Assembly: GCF_049943125.1 (NCBI RefSeq)
Contig: NZ_CP188040.1
Span: forward strand, 3,348,001 to 3,412,000
Length of the DNA: 64,000 nucleotides
Reading direction: 5' to 3'
Origin: JAEXZL01 sp049943125
Lineage (GTDB): Bacteria; Bacillota; Clostridia; Clostridiales; Clostridiaceae
The position numbers and the translations under genes are program-made. This document shows, piece by piece, positions 1 through 8,418 of this stretch (positions within the stretch are counted from its first letter, which is position 1; every line of letters begins with the position of its first letter). The notes under the pieces were generated by a model. The model worked only from the letters and a program-made list of their open reading frames with translations. It was not told where the DNA came from and searched no databases.

Positions 1-214
1 TGCTGTAGACAATTCACCTATTAAAATTTTTCTCGGCAGTGAAGAAATGAAAGATTTAAGAATTGTTATTAAAGATTATAAAATTGTCATCAATAAAAAG
101 TCTGCAAGGAGTCTTAAGGGAAGCCTGGGAAGAGGTATTAAGCTTACAAATTCTCAACTCAGAAAAGCTTTTAAGAGACATTTTAATAGGATAGTTAATA
201 GTTTTGACAGATAA
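1..214 (+). CDS. Partial hypothetical protein (C-terminal end only)
   Basis: An open frame enters from the left edge (first full codon at 2) and stops with TAA at 212-214, giving about 70 residues. The tail is rich in Lys and Arg (repeated K/R around KSARSLKGSLGRGIK). I do not recognise the family; it does not look like the end of SpoIIP, which often sits upstream of lepA in clostridia. An in-frame ATG at 47 exists, but the frame is open to the edge, so the gene is probably truncated by the window. It precedes the lepA promoter by only a few bases. Confidence 0.5.
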   Translation, partial: AVDNSPIKIFLGSEEMKDLRIVIKDYKIVINKKSARSLKGSLGRGIKLTNSQLRKAFKRHFNRIVNSFDR

Positions 215-226
215 GGTTATTATTTA

Positions 227-257
227 TTGACACCGTCTTGGTTTAGTGTGTTATAAT
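227..257 (+). promoter_or_regulatory. SigA-type promoter of lepA
   Basis: TTGACA at 227-232 and TATAAT at 252-257 match both hexamers perfectly, but the spacer is 19 nt, longer than the 17 optimum. Transcription would start near 264, leaving a 5' UTR of about 60 nt. Confidence 0.65.
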
Positions 258-274
258 TTGTAGTGATTTATAAA

Positions 275-325
275 ATGGGGGTGAAATCTATTCTAGGAAA
301 AACATTCCTTAGAATGGGAACATAA
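275..325 (+). promoter_or_regulatory. lepA leader: hairpin plus overlapping 16-codon upstream ORF
   Basis: Between a GGGGGTGA Shine-Dalgarno-like run (277-284) and the lepA ATG (325) lies a hairpin: ATTCTAGGAA at 290-299 pairs with 305-315 with one bulged T and a five-base loop. An ATG at 275 opens a 16-codon frame that stops with TAA at 323-325, sharing its last A with the lepA ATG (TAATG). Either the hairpin brings the strong SD closer to ATG, or the small ORF is translationally coupled to lepA. Both readings are inference. Confidence 0.4.
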
Positions 326-2130
326 TGCAAAGTGATAGACAAAAACATATCAGAAATTTCTCCATAGTAGCTCATATAGATCATGGCAAGTCTACCCTAG
401 CAGATAGACTCCTAGAGACTACAGGGACCCTCACTCAAAGAGAGATGGAGGCGCAAGTCCTTGATAATATGGAGCTTGAAAAGGAACGCGGAATCACCAT
501 TAAGTCACAAGCTGCAAGGCTTATATATAGAAGAGATAATGGTGAGGAATACATATTAAACCTTATAGACACACCAGGACATGTAGACTTTACTTATGAG
601 GTTTCAAGAAGCTTAGCTGCTTGTGAAGGTGCAATTTTGGTAGTGGATGCTACTCAAGGAATACAGGCTCAAACATTGGCTAATTGTTATTTAGCTTTAG
701 ATAATAATCTAGAGATAGTTCCTGTTATAAATAAAATTGATTTGCCTAGTGCAAGACCAGAGGAAATTAAACAGGAAATAGAAGATGTAATAGGTATAGA
801 AGCAGCTAATGCTCCATTAATTTCTGCTAAATCTGGATTGAATATTATAGATGTTCTTGAAACTATCGTTGAAAAAGTGCCTGCTCCTACAGGTGACGAA
901 GATGCACCTTTAAGGGCTTTAATATTTGACTCATACTATGATAGCTATAAAGGTGTTGTATGCTATGTAAGGATAATGGAAGGTAACCTTAAGGTTGGAA
1001 CAGAAATAAAGCTCATGGCTACTGGTAAGGAATATGAGGTTACCGAATGTGGTATTTTCACACCTGGATTTTTGCCTATTAATGAATTGAGAGCTGGAGA
1101 TGTAGGATACATAACAGGCTCAATTAAAAATGTAGGGGATGCTAGAGTAGGAGATACTATTACAGAAAAGAAAAATCCAGCTAAAGAAGCTCTCCCTGGT
1201 TATAAAAAAGCAGTCCCTATGGTGTTTTCAGGTATCTACCCTGTGGATGGAGCCAAGTATGAGGAATTGAAAGAAGCCATCGAAAAGCTTCAAATTAACG
1301 ATGCCTCACTATCCTTTGAGCCAGAAACATCAATAGCTTTAGGTTTTGGTTTTAGATGTGGATTTTTGGGTCTTCTGCACATGGAGATAATTCAGGAAAG
1401 AATCGAGAGAGAATTTAATCTGGATATAATAACAACGGCTCCATCGGTTATATACAAGGTTATAAAGACTAATGGAGAGCTATTGGAGCTAACTAATCCT
1501 ACTAATCTACCACCTTTAACTGAAATAGATTATATGGAAGAGCCTGTGGTTAAGGCCTCCATTATAACACCTACGGATTATGTAGGTGCAGTTATGGATC
1601 TGTGTCAGGGTAGGAGAGGAGTTTTCAAGGATATGCAATATATTGAGCAGACTAGAGCTGTCCTTAATTATGATATTCCTCTCAATGAAATTATTTATGA
1701 TTTCTTTGATGCTTTAAAATCTAGAACCAGAGGCTATGCATCCTTAGATTATGAGCTTAAAGGCTATACTGAAAGCAAGCTAGTAAAGCTTGATATTTTA
1801 TTAAATGGAGATTCCGTAGATGCCCTCTCTATGATAGTACCTGAAGAACGTGCTTATTCAAGGGGGAGAGGAATCGCAGAAAAGCTTAAAGAGATAATTC
1901 CTAGACAGCTTTTCGAAATCCCAATTCAGGCTGCTATTGGTAATAAAGTAATTGCAAGGGAAACAGTAAAAGCCTTAAGAAAGGATGTTCTTGCTAAGTG
2001 CTATGGCGGTGATATTTCTAGAAAAAGAAAGCTTTTAGAGAAACAAAAGGAAGGTAAGAAGAGAATGAGGCAGATTGGTTCTGTAGAAATACCACAGGAA
2101 GCCTTTATGTCCGTTTTAAAAATAGATTAA
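325..2130 (+). CDS. lepA: Elongation factor 4 (LepA), ribosome-associated GTPase
   Basis: LepA/EF4 is a translational GTPase that acts on the ribosome and is linked to back-translocation and 30S biogenesis. The 601-residue protein has the normal length. The N-terminal G domain shows G1 HIDHGKST near residue 20, the G3 motif DTPGH near 80 and NKID near 135. Domain II follows, then the EF-G-like domains III and V (GFRCGFLGLLHMEI near 350) and the lysine-rich LepA-specific C-terminal domain (ISRKRKLLEKQKEGKKRM). It has its own promoter upstream and is followed 21 bp later by hemW, the usual clostridial arrangement. The ATG at 325 gives the typical N terminus, although its own SD (GGGAA) is weak. 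Confidence 0.97.
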   Translation: MQSDRQKHIRNFSIVAHIDHGKSTLADRLLETTGTLTQREMEAQVLDNMELEKERGITIKSQAARLIYRRDNGEEYILNLIDTPGHVDFTYEVSRSLAACEGAILVVDATQGIQAQTLANCYLALDNNLEIVPVINKIDLPSARPEEIKQEIEDVIGIEAANAPLISAKSGLNIIDVLETIVEKVPAPTGDEDAPLRALIFDSYYDSYKGVVCYVRIMEGNLKVGTEIKLMATGKEYEVTECGIFTPGFLPINELRAGDVGYITGSIKNVGDARVGDTITEKKNPAKEALPGYKKAVPMVFSGIYPVDGAKYEELKEAIEKLQINDASLSFEPETSIALGFGFRCGFLGLLHMEIIQERIEREFNLDIITTAPSVIYKVIKTNGELLELTNPTNLPPLTEIDYMEEPVVKASIITPTDYVGAVMDLCQGRRGVFKDMQYIEQTRAVLNYDIPLNEIIYDFFDALKSRTRGYASLDYELKGYTESKLVKLDILLNGDSVDALSMIVPEERAYSRGRGIAEKLKEIIPRQLFEIPIQAAIGNKVIARETVKALRKDVLAKCYGGDISRKRKLLEKQKEGKKRMRQIGSVEIPQEAFMSVLKID

Positions 2131-2151
2131 TTATATAGTGGAGGAGAAAAA

Positions 2152-3297
2152 ATGGGAAATATAGATCAAAAGGTAAAGTCTTTATATATACATATACCTT
2201 TTTGCAAAAAAAAATGCTATTATTGCGACTTCCCCTCCTTCTGCGGTAAAGATCATTTAACAGAGGAGTATATTAAAGTTCTAAAAAAGGAAATAGATTC
2301 AAGAGCCTCTGAATTTAATATAGCTACTATTTTTATAGGTGGGGGAACTCCCACCTTTTTGAATTCTAAAGAACTATATTCACTAGGTGAAGCTATAGGT
2401 AAGCTTAATTTAATAAATGATTATGAATTTACTGTGGAATGTAACCCAGGAACTTTAAATAGGGAAAAGCTGATGGCGCTGAAGGATATTGGTGTTAATA
2501 GGCTGAGTTTCGGACTTCAGTCTACCCATGATTATCATTTAAAAAGTATTGGAAGAATACACAGCTATCAAGAGTTTGTGGAAAACTATCATCTAGCTAG
2601 AGAGATAGGTTTCGATAATATCAATGTTGACTTGATATTTGGTTTGCCCAAGGAGACCATGGAGGAGTGGGAAGAAGACTTAAATAGAATATGCACCTTA
2701 GAACCGGAGCACATTTCCTGCTACAGTCTTATAATAGAGGATGATACACCCTTTAAGAAGCTTCAGGATAAAGGTTTATTAAAGCTTCCTTCCGAGGAGC
2801 TTGAGAGAGATATGTATAGGAGGGCTCTTGAAATACTTGAAAATAATGGATATACCCAGTATGAAATTTCAAATTTTTCAAAACCGCATAGGGAATGTAA
2901 ACATAATATAGTTTATTGGGAGCTTAAGGATTATATAGCCTGTGGTACCGGTGCTCATTCTTATGTAGATGGACTAAGAACAAAAAACGCTGCCACCATC
3001 GAGGAGTATATAAGTCTTATGAAGAATGAAGGACATGCATATGTAGAGGAGCATAAGAACTCAAGAAAGGATGATATCGAAGAATATATTTTTATGGGGA
3101 TGAGAATGACTGAAGGCATCAGCATGAAGGCATTTGAAGAAAGGTTTAATATACCATTTAGAGATCTCTATAATAATGTATTATTAAAGTATCAACAAGA
3201 AAAACTAATAAATGTACATGATGATAGATTGTATTTCACAAAAAAAGGCGTGGAATTCTCCAATCTAGTACTATCAGATTTTTTGTTAGACGAGTAG
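2152..3297 (+). CDS. hemW: Radical SAM heme chaperone HemW
   Basis: HemW (formerly called HemN-like) binds heme and a [4Fe-4S] cluster and delivers heme to membrane cytochromes; it is not the coproporphyrinogen dehydrogenase. The 381-residue protein has the radical SAM motif C18-x3-C22-x2-C25 directly after YIHIPFC, followed by an IFIGGGTPT glycine motif. The next residue after the cluster cysteines is Asp-Phe rather than an extra cysteine, as in HemW. A GGAGGAG SD precedes the ATG. It is probably co-transcribed with lepA. Function in an anaerobe with few cytochromes is not established here. Confidence 0.93.
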   Translation: MGNIDQKVKSLYIHIPFCKKKCYYCDFPSFCGKDHLTEEYIKVLKKEIDSRASEFNIATIFIGGGTPTFLNSKELYSLGEAIGKLNLINDYEFTVECNPGTLNREKLMALKDIGVNRLSFGLQSTHDYHLKSIGRIHSYQEFVENYHLAREIGFDNINVDLIFGLPKETMEEWEEDLNRICTLEPEHISCYSLIIEDDTPFKKLQDKGLLKLPSEELERDMYRRALEILENNGYTQYEISNFSKPHRECKHNIVYWELKDYIACGTGAHSYVDGLRTKNAATIEEYISLMKNEGHAYVEEHKNSRKDDIEEYIFMGMRMTEGISMKAFEERFNIPFRDLYNNVLLKYQQEKLINVHDDRLYFTKKGVEFSNLVLSDFLLDE

Positions 3298-3402
3298 GGG
3301 AGTAAAGAAGAGAATTCGAGAGTTTTATGAAGAGTGAATAAGACTTTTTTAAATAGAAGAATAATTTCAACTTATTTGGCTTATATTGTTAAAATGTCTA
3401 AA

Positions 3403-3431
3403 TTGACAAAGAATTTTATTCAAGTTATATT
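3403..3431 (+). promoter_or_regulatory. SigA promoter of the hrcA-grpE-dnaK operon
   Basis: TTGACA at 3403-3408 and TATATT at 3426-3431 are separated by exactly 17 nt. The expected start near 3438 lies just upstream of the CIRCE element, so HrcA bound there would block initiation or early elongation. Confidence 0.85.
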
Positions 3432-3444
3432 AAAAACGTAGTAA

Positions 3445-3471
3445 TTAGCACTCAACAATAGTGAGTGCTAA
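3445..3471 (+). promoter_or_regulatory. CIRCE operator (HrcA binding site)
   Basis: Perfect CIRCE inverted repeat: TTAGCACTC at 3445-3453, nine-base spacer, GAGTGCTAA at 3463-3471. It sits between the promoter and the hrcA start codon, the classic position for HrcA repression of class I heat-shock genes. It is the only CIRCE I see in the window. Confidence 0.98.
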
Positions 3472-3488
3472 TAAAAAGGGGTGAGAAG

Positions 3489-4529
3489 ATGGAGATTGAT
3501 GATAGAAAGTTAAATATACTTCATGCTATTATTAGAGACTATATCACCACTGGTGAACCTGTAGGGTCTAGAACCATTGCTAAAAAATATGACTTAGGTA
3601 TTAGTTCTGCAACAATACGTAATGAAATGGCTGATCTAGAAGATATGGGATATATAGAACACCTCCACACCTCTTCAGGAAGAAAGCCGTCAGATAAAGG
3701 CTACAGATTATATGTTGATAAGCTTATGAAAATTAATAAGCTGCCTCAGGCGGAAGAGATTATGATAAAGGAGTATCTTCTTCAGGCAGCACTTTTTGAG
3801 GTTGATAAGATTATCAAGCAGGCAAGCGCGTTATTATCGGAGCTAACTCAATTAACTTGTGTAGTAAAAACCCCATCAGTAAACAAAAGTGCTGTAAAAA
3901 CAATTCAGCTAATTGGTATAGATAATAATACAGTGCTCATGGTTCTAGTAACTGATTCAGGGATAATCAAGCACAGTGTCATGAAGGTGGATAAGGTTCC
4001 GAATAATGAAGCCTTATTAATTCTTAACACCGTTTTGAATGATAACCTAAAAGGTCTAACCTGTGAGCAGATTAATCTATCAGTGATCAATAATTTAAAA
4101 AGATATACAGAAGGTTATGACGCGTTCTTTAATGAAATACTTACAGCTCTTTATGAAAACTTAAGTCATGAAGATGACAGAAGCGACTTATACATGGAAG
4201 GAACTACGAATATTTTTAACTACCCAGAATATAACGACATCACAAAGGCTAAGGATTTTTTATCTCTAATATACAATAAAGATAATATGTCCTCTTTGTT
4301 AAATTCCAGAGATGGTATATCTGTAAAGATCGGTACTGAAAATTTCATTGAAGAGGCTAAGGATGTAAGCTTCATTTCAGCGGTATATAGAATGGGTGAT
4401 AAGCCTCTAGGTACCTTTGGATTAATTGGCCCTACAAGGATAGATTATTCTAGGGTTATTGGTGTTATGGCAGAGGTAACTAGAGAATTGAATACATTAT
4501 TAAAAGGTGAAAGTAATTATAGGCCTTAA
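3489..4529 (+). CDS. hrcA: Heat-inducible transcription repressor HrcA
   Basis: HrcA represses the dnaK operon by binding CIRCE, and its folding depends on GroEL. I place the start at ATG 3489, preceded by GGGGTGA at 3478-3484; the longer frame opening with GTG at 3465 would begin inside the CIRCE element. This gives 346 residues. An N-terminal winged-helix region (ILHAIIRDYITTGEPVGSRTIA, then ATIRNEMADLEDMGYI) is followed by the GAF-like dimerisation region. The C-terminal segment (VYRMGDKPLGTFGLIGPTRIDYSRV) is typical of the family. It leads the heat-shock operon, so it is autoregulated. Confidence 0.97.
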   Translation: MEIDDRKLNILHAIIRDYITTGEPVGSRTIAKKYDLGISSATIRNEMADLEDMGYIEHLHTSSGRKPSDKGYRLYVDKLMKINKLPQAEEIMIKEYLLQAALFEVDKIIKQASALLSELTQLTCVVKTPSVNKSAVKTIQLIGIDNNTVLMVLVTDSGIIKHSVMKVDKVPNNEALLILNTVLNDNLKGLTCEQINLSVINNLKRYTEGYDAFFNEILTALYENLSHEDDRSDLYMEGTTNIFNYPEYNDITKAKDFLSLIYNKDNMSSLLNSRDGISVKIGTENFIEEAKDVSFISAVYRMGDKPLGTFGLIGPTRIDYSRVIGVMAEVTRELNTLLKGESNYRP

Positions 4530-4565
4530 TAAATGAGAAAATAGAGATGAGGTGTATCAAGGGAA

Positions 4566-5213
4566 ATGGAAGAAGTTAATAAGGATAATCTAAAAGATGA
4601 AGAGGTTCTTAATAATCAGGAGGCTTCTCAGGAAGAGTTAAATGAGAATTGGCAGCAAGAAGAAATTCTTGAGGATAAAGAATTTGAAGAGATAGAGAAT
4701 GAAGATGCCGAAGAAGATAATATAAAGAAGCCAAAAAAAGAATTAAAAAGGCTACAAAAAGAGAATAATAAGCTCCAGGAGCAAAATGCTAAGCTTCAAG
4801 AGGAAACAAATGTTTTAAAAGACAGACTTTTAAGGGTTAGTGCAGAATATGATAATTATAGAAGGAGAACAGTTAAGGAGAAGGAAGGTATATATTCCGA
4901 TGCTGTTACCGATGTGTTAAAGAACATACTACCTGTGCTAGACAATCTTGAGAGAGCATCCAGTACTGAAGGAAGTGTAGATGATATTAAAAAAGGAATT
5001 GATTTAACTCTTAAGCAATTTCAAAATGCTTTGGAAAAACTAGGAGTTGAAGAAATATCTATCGCTGAAGGCTTTGACCCTAACTATCATGAAGCCGTTA
5101 TGCATATAGAAGATGAGTCTTATGAAAAGAATTCTGTTGCTGAAGTGTTTCAGAAAGGCTATAAAAAGGGTTCTAAGGTTATAAGACACAGTATAGTTAA
5201 AGTAGCAAACTAA
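4566..5213 (+). CDS. grpE: Nucleotide exchange factor GrpE
   Basis: GrpE releases ADP from DnaK in the cytoplasmic Hsp70 cycle. The 215-residue protein has a long, very acidic N-terminal arm (first ~60 residues rich in Glu, Asp and Asn), a long coiled coil (KELKRLQKENNKLQEQNAKLQEE), then the conserved RVSAEYDNYRRRT segment and the C-terminal beta domain ending with KGYKKGSKVIRHSIVKVA. It lies between hrcA and dnaK, as expected for a class I heat-shock operon. Confidence 0.97.
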   Translation: MEEVNKDNLKDEEVLNNQEASQEELNENWQQEEILEDKEFEEIENEDAEEDNIKKPKKELKRLQKENNKLQEQNAKLQEETNVLKDRLLRVSAEYDNYRRRTVKEKEGIYSDAVTDVLKNILPVLDNLERASSTEGSVDDIKKGIDLTLKQFQNALEKLGVEEISIAEGFDPNYHEAVMHIEDESYEKNSVAEVFQKGYKKGSKVIRHSIVKVAN

Positions 5214-5236
5214 TATAAATTTAGGAGGAGACATAA

Positions 5237-7081
5237 ATGGCAAAGGTTATTGGTATAGACTTAGGAACAACAAACTCTTGTGTTGCAGTAATGGAAGGTG
5301 GAGACGCAGTAGTTATAGCAAACTCAGAAGGTGCAAGAACTACACCATCAGTAGTTTCTTTCCAGGCTAATGGTGAAAGATTAGTAGGTCAGGTTGCAAA
5401 AAGGCAAGCTATAACTAACCCTGATAAAACAATACTTTCAATAAAGAGATACATGGGTACTGATCATAAGACTACAATTGATGGAAAAGATTATACTCCA
5501 CAGGAAATATCTGCTATGGTACTGCAGAAGATTAAGGCTGATGCAGAGGCTTACTTAGGAGAAAAGGTAACACAAGCGGTAATAACTGTACCTGCATATT
5601 TCAATGATAGCCAGAGACAGGCTACAAAGGATGCTGGAAAGATAGCTGGATTAGAAGTGCTAAGAATAATAAATGAGCCAACAGCAGCATCACTTGCTTA
5701 TGGAGTAGATAAAACAGAAGATGCTCATAAAATTCTAGTTTATGATTTAGGTGGCGGTACTTTTGACGTATCAATTCTAGAGCTAGGTGATGGTGTATTT
5801 GAAGTTAAATCCACTCATGGAGACACTCGTCTTGGTGGGGATGACTTTGATGAAAAGATAATGAATTATATTGCTGATGATTTTAAGAGACAGAATGGAA
5901 TTGATTTAAGACAGGATAAGATGGCGCTTCAAAGATTAAAGGAAGCAGCTGAAAAGGCTAAGATAGAACTATCCTCATCAACCCAAACAATGATAAATCT
6001 TCCTTTTATAACTGCTGATGCTACAGGTCCTAAGCACGTGGATATGACACTAACAAGAGCTAAATTCAATGAGCTTACTCATGATTTAGTTGATAGGACT
6101 ATAGAGCCAATGAGAAAGGCTTTAAATGATGCTGGGCTAGCAATGAAGGACATAGATAAGGTAGTACTTGTAGGAGGTTCTACAAGAATACCAGCGGTTC
6201 AGGAAGCTGTTAAAAACTTTACTGGTAAAGAACCTTCAAAGGGAGTTAACCCTGATGAGTGCGTAGCAATTGGTGCTGCAATCCAAGCAGGAGTATTAAC
6301 TGGCGAGGTTAAGGACATTCTTCTTCTTGATGTTACTCCTCTTACTCTAGGTATCGAGACTCTTGGTGGTATAGCTACTCATTTAATTGAAAGAAATACT
6401 ACAATTCCAGCAAGAAAGAGCCAGATATTCTCTACTGCTGCTGATGGTCAGACTTCTGTTGAAATTCATATAGTACAGGGTGAAAGACAGATGGCTGCTG
6501 ACAATAAGACTCTTGGTAGATTTACGCTTTCAGGAATAGCACCAGCACCTAGAGGAATTCCACAGATCGAGGTTACCTTTGATATAGATGCTAATGGTAT
6601 AGTTAATGTATCTGCTAAGGATAAGGGAACAGGTAAAGAGGCTAATATCACAATTACTGCTTCTACTAACTTAAGTGACGATGAAATTGATAAGGCTGTA
6701 AAAGAAGCAGAAAGATTTGCTGAAGAAGATAAGAAGAGAAAAGAGTCTATAGAAATTAAGAATAACGCAGATCAAATGGTATATCAAAGCGAAAAGACTT
6801 TAAATGAGCTAGGTGACAAGGTATCTCCAGAGGATAAGGCTAAGATACAAGAAAAGATCGAAGCTGTTAGAAAGATAAAAGATGGAGATGATTTAGAAGC
6901 TATTAAGCAGGCAACTGAAGAGCTTACTCAGGAATTCTATGCAGTATCATCTAAGATGTATCAACAGGAAAATCCAGATGGTCAGGGCTTCGATCCTAAT
7001 AATATGAACATGGGTGGAAATCAAGGACCAGCAGATGATAATGTAGTAGATGCTGATTTTAAGGTTGATGAAGATAAATAA
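5237..7081 (+). CDS. dnaK: Molecular chaperone DnaK (Hsp70)
   Basis: Cytoplasmic Hsp70 chaperone, working with DnaJ and GrpE. The 614-residue protein begins with the ATPase phosphate loop GIDLGTTNSC, contains DLGGGTFDVSIL and the adenosine motif VLVGGSTRIPAV, then the linker DILLLDVTPLTLGIET and the substrate-binding domain. The C terminus is a short Gly/Asn/Asp-rich tail, as in other Firmicutes. A strong AGGAGG SD precedes the ATG. An intrinsic terminator follows, so dnaJ may be expressed at a lower level than dnaK. Confidence 0.99.
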   Translation: MAKVIGIDLGTTNSCVAVMEGGDAVVIANSEGARTTPSVVSFQANGERLVGQVAKRQAITNPDKTILSIKRYMGTDHKTTIDGKDYTPQEISAMVLQKIKADAEAYLGEKVTQAVITVPAYFNDSQRQATKDAGKIAGLEVLRIINEPTAASLAYGVDKTEDAHKILVYDLGGGTFDVSILELGDGVFEVKSTHGDTRLGGDDFDEKIMNYIADDFKRQNGIDLRQDKMALQRLKEAAEKAKIELSSSTQTMINLPFITADATGPKHVDMTLTRAKFNELTHDLVDRTIEPMRKALNDAGLAMKDIDKVVLVGGSTRIPAVQEAVKNFTGKEPSKGVNPDECVAIGAAIQAGVLTGEVKDILLLDVTPLTLGIETLGGIATHLIERNTTIPARKSQIFSTAADGQTSVEIHIVQGERQMAADNKTLGRFTLSGIAPAPRGIPQIEVTFDIDANGIVNVSAKDKGTGKEANITITASTNLSDDEIDKAVKEAERFAEEDKKRKESIEIKNNADQMVYQSEKTLNELGDKVSPEDKAKIQEKIEAVRKIKDGDDLEAIKQATEELTQEFYAVSSKMYQQENPDGQGFDPNNMNMGGNQGPADDNVVDADFKVDEDK

Positions 7082-7119
7082 TAATTGTGGATAGAAGGTA
7101 CTTCTGATATAATTATGCA

Positions 7120-7149
7120 GGGGAAGGCATATACAGTCTTCCCTTTTTT
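7120..7149 (+). terminator. Terminator or attenuator between dnaK and dnaJ
   Basis: GGGAAG (7121-7126) and CTTCCC (7138-7143) enclose an 11-nt loop and are followed by a T run. It lies inside the heat-shock operon, so partial termination would give dnaK in excess over dnaJ. Confidence 0.7.
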
Positions 7150-7178
7150 ACAGTAAATTTGTAGGTGGTGAATATTCT

Positions 7179-8342
7179 ATGGCAAATAAAGACTATTATG
7201 GAATCCTTGGTCTTGAAAAAGGTGCCAGTGAGGAAGAGATTAAAAGAGCATTCAGAAAACAGGCAGTCAAGTACCACCCGGACAAAAACCCAGGTAATAA
7301 GGAAGCCGAAGAAAAGTTTAAGGAATTAAACGAAGCTTATCAGGTGTTAAGCGATCCACAGAAGAAAGCACAATATGATCAATTTGGTACTGTAGATTTT
7401 GATGGTAGTGGCTTCGGTGGAGGAGGCTTTGGCGGTGGTTTTGATTTTTCTGATCTAGGTGGCTTTGGAGATATATTTGAGACCTTTTTTGGAGGCGGTT
7501 CTGGTGGCTCACGAAGAAGAAACGGGCCAGAGCGTGGGGGAGATTTAGAATATAGTGTAAATCTCACTTTTGAAGAAGCTGTATTTGGAGTTGAAAAAGA
7601 ATTAAACGTTACTCGAAATGAAAGTTGTGAAACCTGTAGGGGAACTGGTGCAAAGCCTGGGACTAGTCCTAGAACCTGCGATAAATGTAACGGTTCTGGA
7701 CAGGTAAGAACTCAAAGGAATACTCCTTTAGGCAGCTTTGTATCTACCTCTCCTTGTGATAAGTGTGCAGGTAAGGGAAAGATTATAGATTCCCCTTGTG
7801 GTACTTGTCATGGCAGAGGGAAGGAAAGAAAGCACAGAAAAATAAAGGTAAATATTCCTGCAGGTGTAGATAGTGGCAACATTATTCCTTTAAGAGGCCA
7901 GGGAGAGCATGGCGCTAATGGTGGACCTCCTGGTGATTTATATGTAAGGATAAGTGTTTCTCCTTCTAAGGTATTTAAGAGAAAGAATTTTGATATTTAT
8001 ATCGACTCTCATATTTCCATGGCAAAGGCTGCTTTGGGAACAGAAATCACTGTGCCAACTGTAGATGGAGATGTAAAATATACCGTTCCTTCAGGAACTC
8101 AATCAGGTACTCTCTTCAGATTGAGAGGAAAAGGAGTTCCTAGGGTTAACTCATCAGGTCGTGGAGATCAATACGTTAATATAATAGTTGACATTCCAAA
8201 AACTTTAAATGAAAGACAAAAGGAAGCTCTAAAGGCCTTTATGGAAGCTTCTGGAGAAGCTTTTGAGGATCATAAGGAAGAAAAAAGCCATAAAGATAAG
8301 AAGAATAAAAAGGGCTTTATGGATAAGATTTTTGGAGAATAA
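7179..8342 (+). CDS. dnaJ: Co-chaperone DnaJ (Hsp40, type I)
   Basis: DnaJ stimulates DnaK ATPase and delivers substrates. The 387-residue protein has the N-terminal J domain with the HPD motif (KYHPDKNPG), a Gly/Phe-rich linker (about 75-110), four CxxCxGxG zinc repeats (CETCRGTG, CDKCNGSG, CDKCAGKG, CGTCHGRG) and two C-terminal beta domains. The Lys-rich C-terminal tail (EEKSHKDKKNKKGFMDKIFGE) is somewhat longer than in many homologues. A GTAGGTGG SD precedes the ATG. Confidence 0.98.
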   Translation: MANKDYYGILGLEKGASEEEIKRAFRKQAVKYHPDKNPGNKEAEEKFKELNEAYQVLSDPQKKAQYDQFGTVDFDGSGFGGGGFGGGFDFSDLGGFGDIFETFFGGGSGGSRRRNGPERGGDLEYSVNLTFEEAVFGVEKELNVTRNESCETCRGTGAKPGTSPRTCDKCNGSGQVRTQRNTPLGSFVSTSPCDKCAGKGKIIDSPCGTCHGRGKERKHRKIKVNIPAGVDSGNIIPLRGQGEHGANGGPPGDLYVRISVSPSKVFKRKNFDIYIDSHISMAKAALGTEITVPTVDGDVKYTVPSGTQSGTLFRLRGKGVPRVNSSGRGDQYVNIIVDIPKTLNERQKEALKAFMEASGEAFEDHKEEKSHKDKKNKKGFMDKIFGE

Positions 8343-8367
8343 GAGGCAATATATTGCCTCTTTTTTT
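8342..8367 (+). terminator. Intrinsic terminator after dnaJ
   Basis: An 18-base perfect palindrome at 8343-8360 (GAGGCAATA / TATTGCCTC) is followed by seven Ts. It ends the heat-shock operon; prmA follows within about 50 bp. Confidence 0.9.
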
Positions 8368-8418
8368 ATTTACGTGTAAAATATACAATTAGAAAATCTC
8401 TTTGGAAGGATGATTTGT

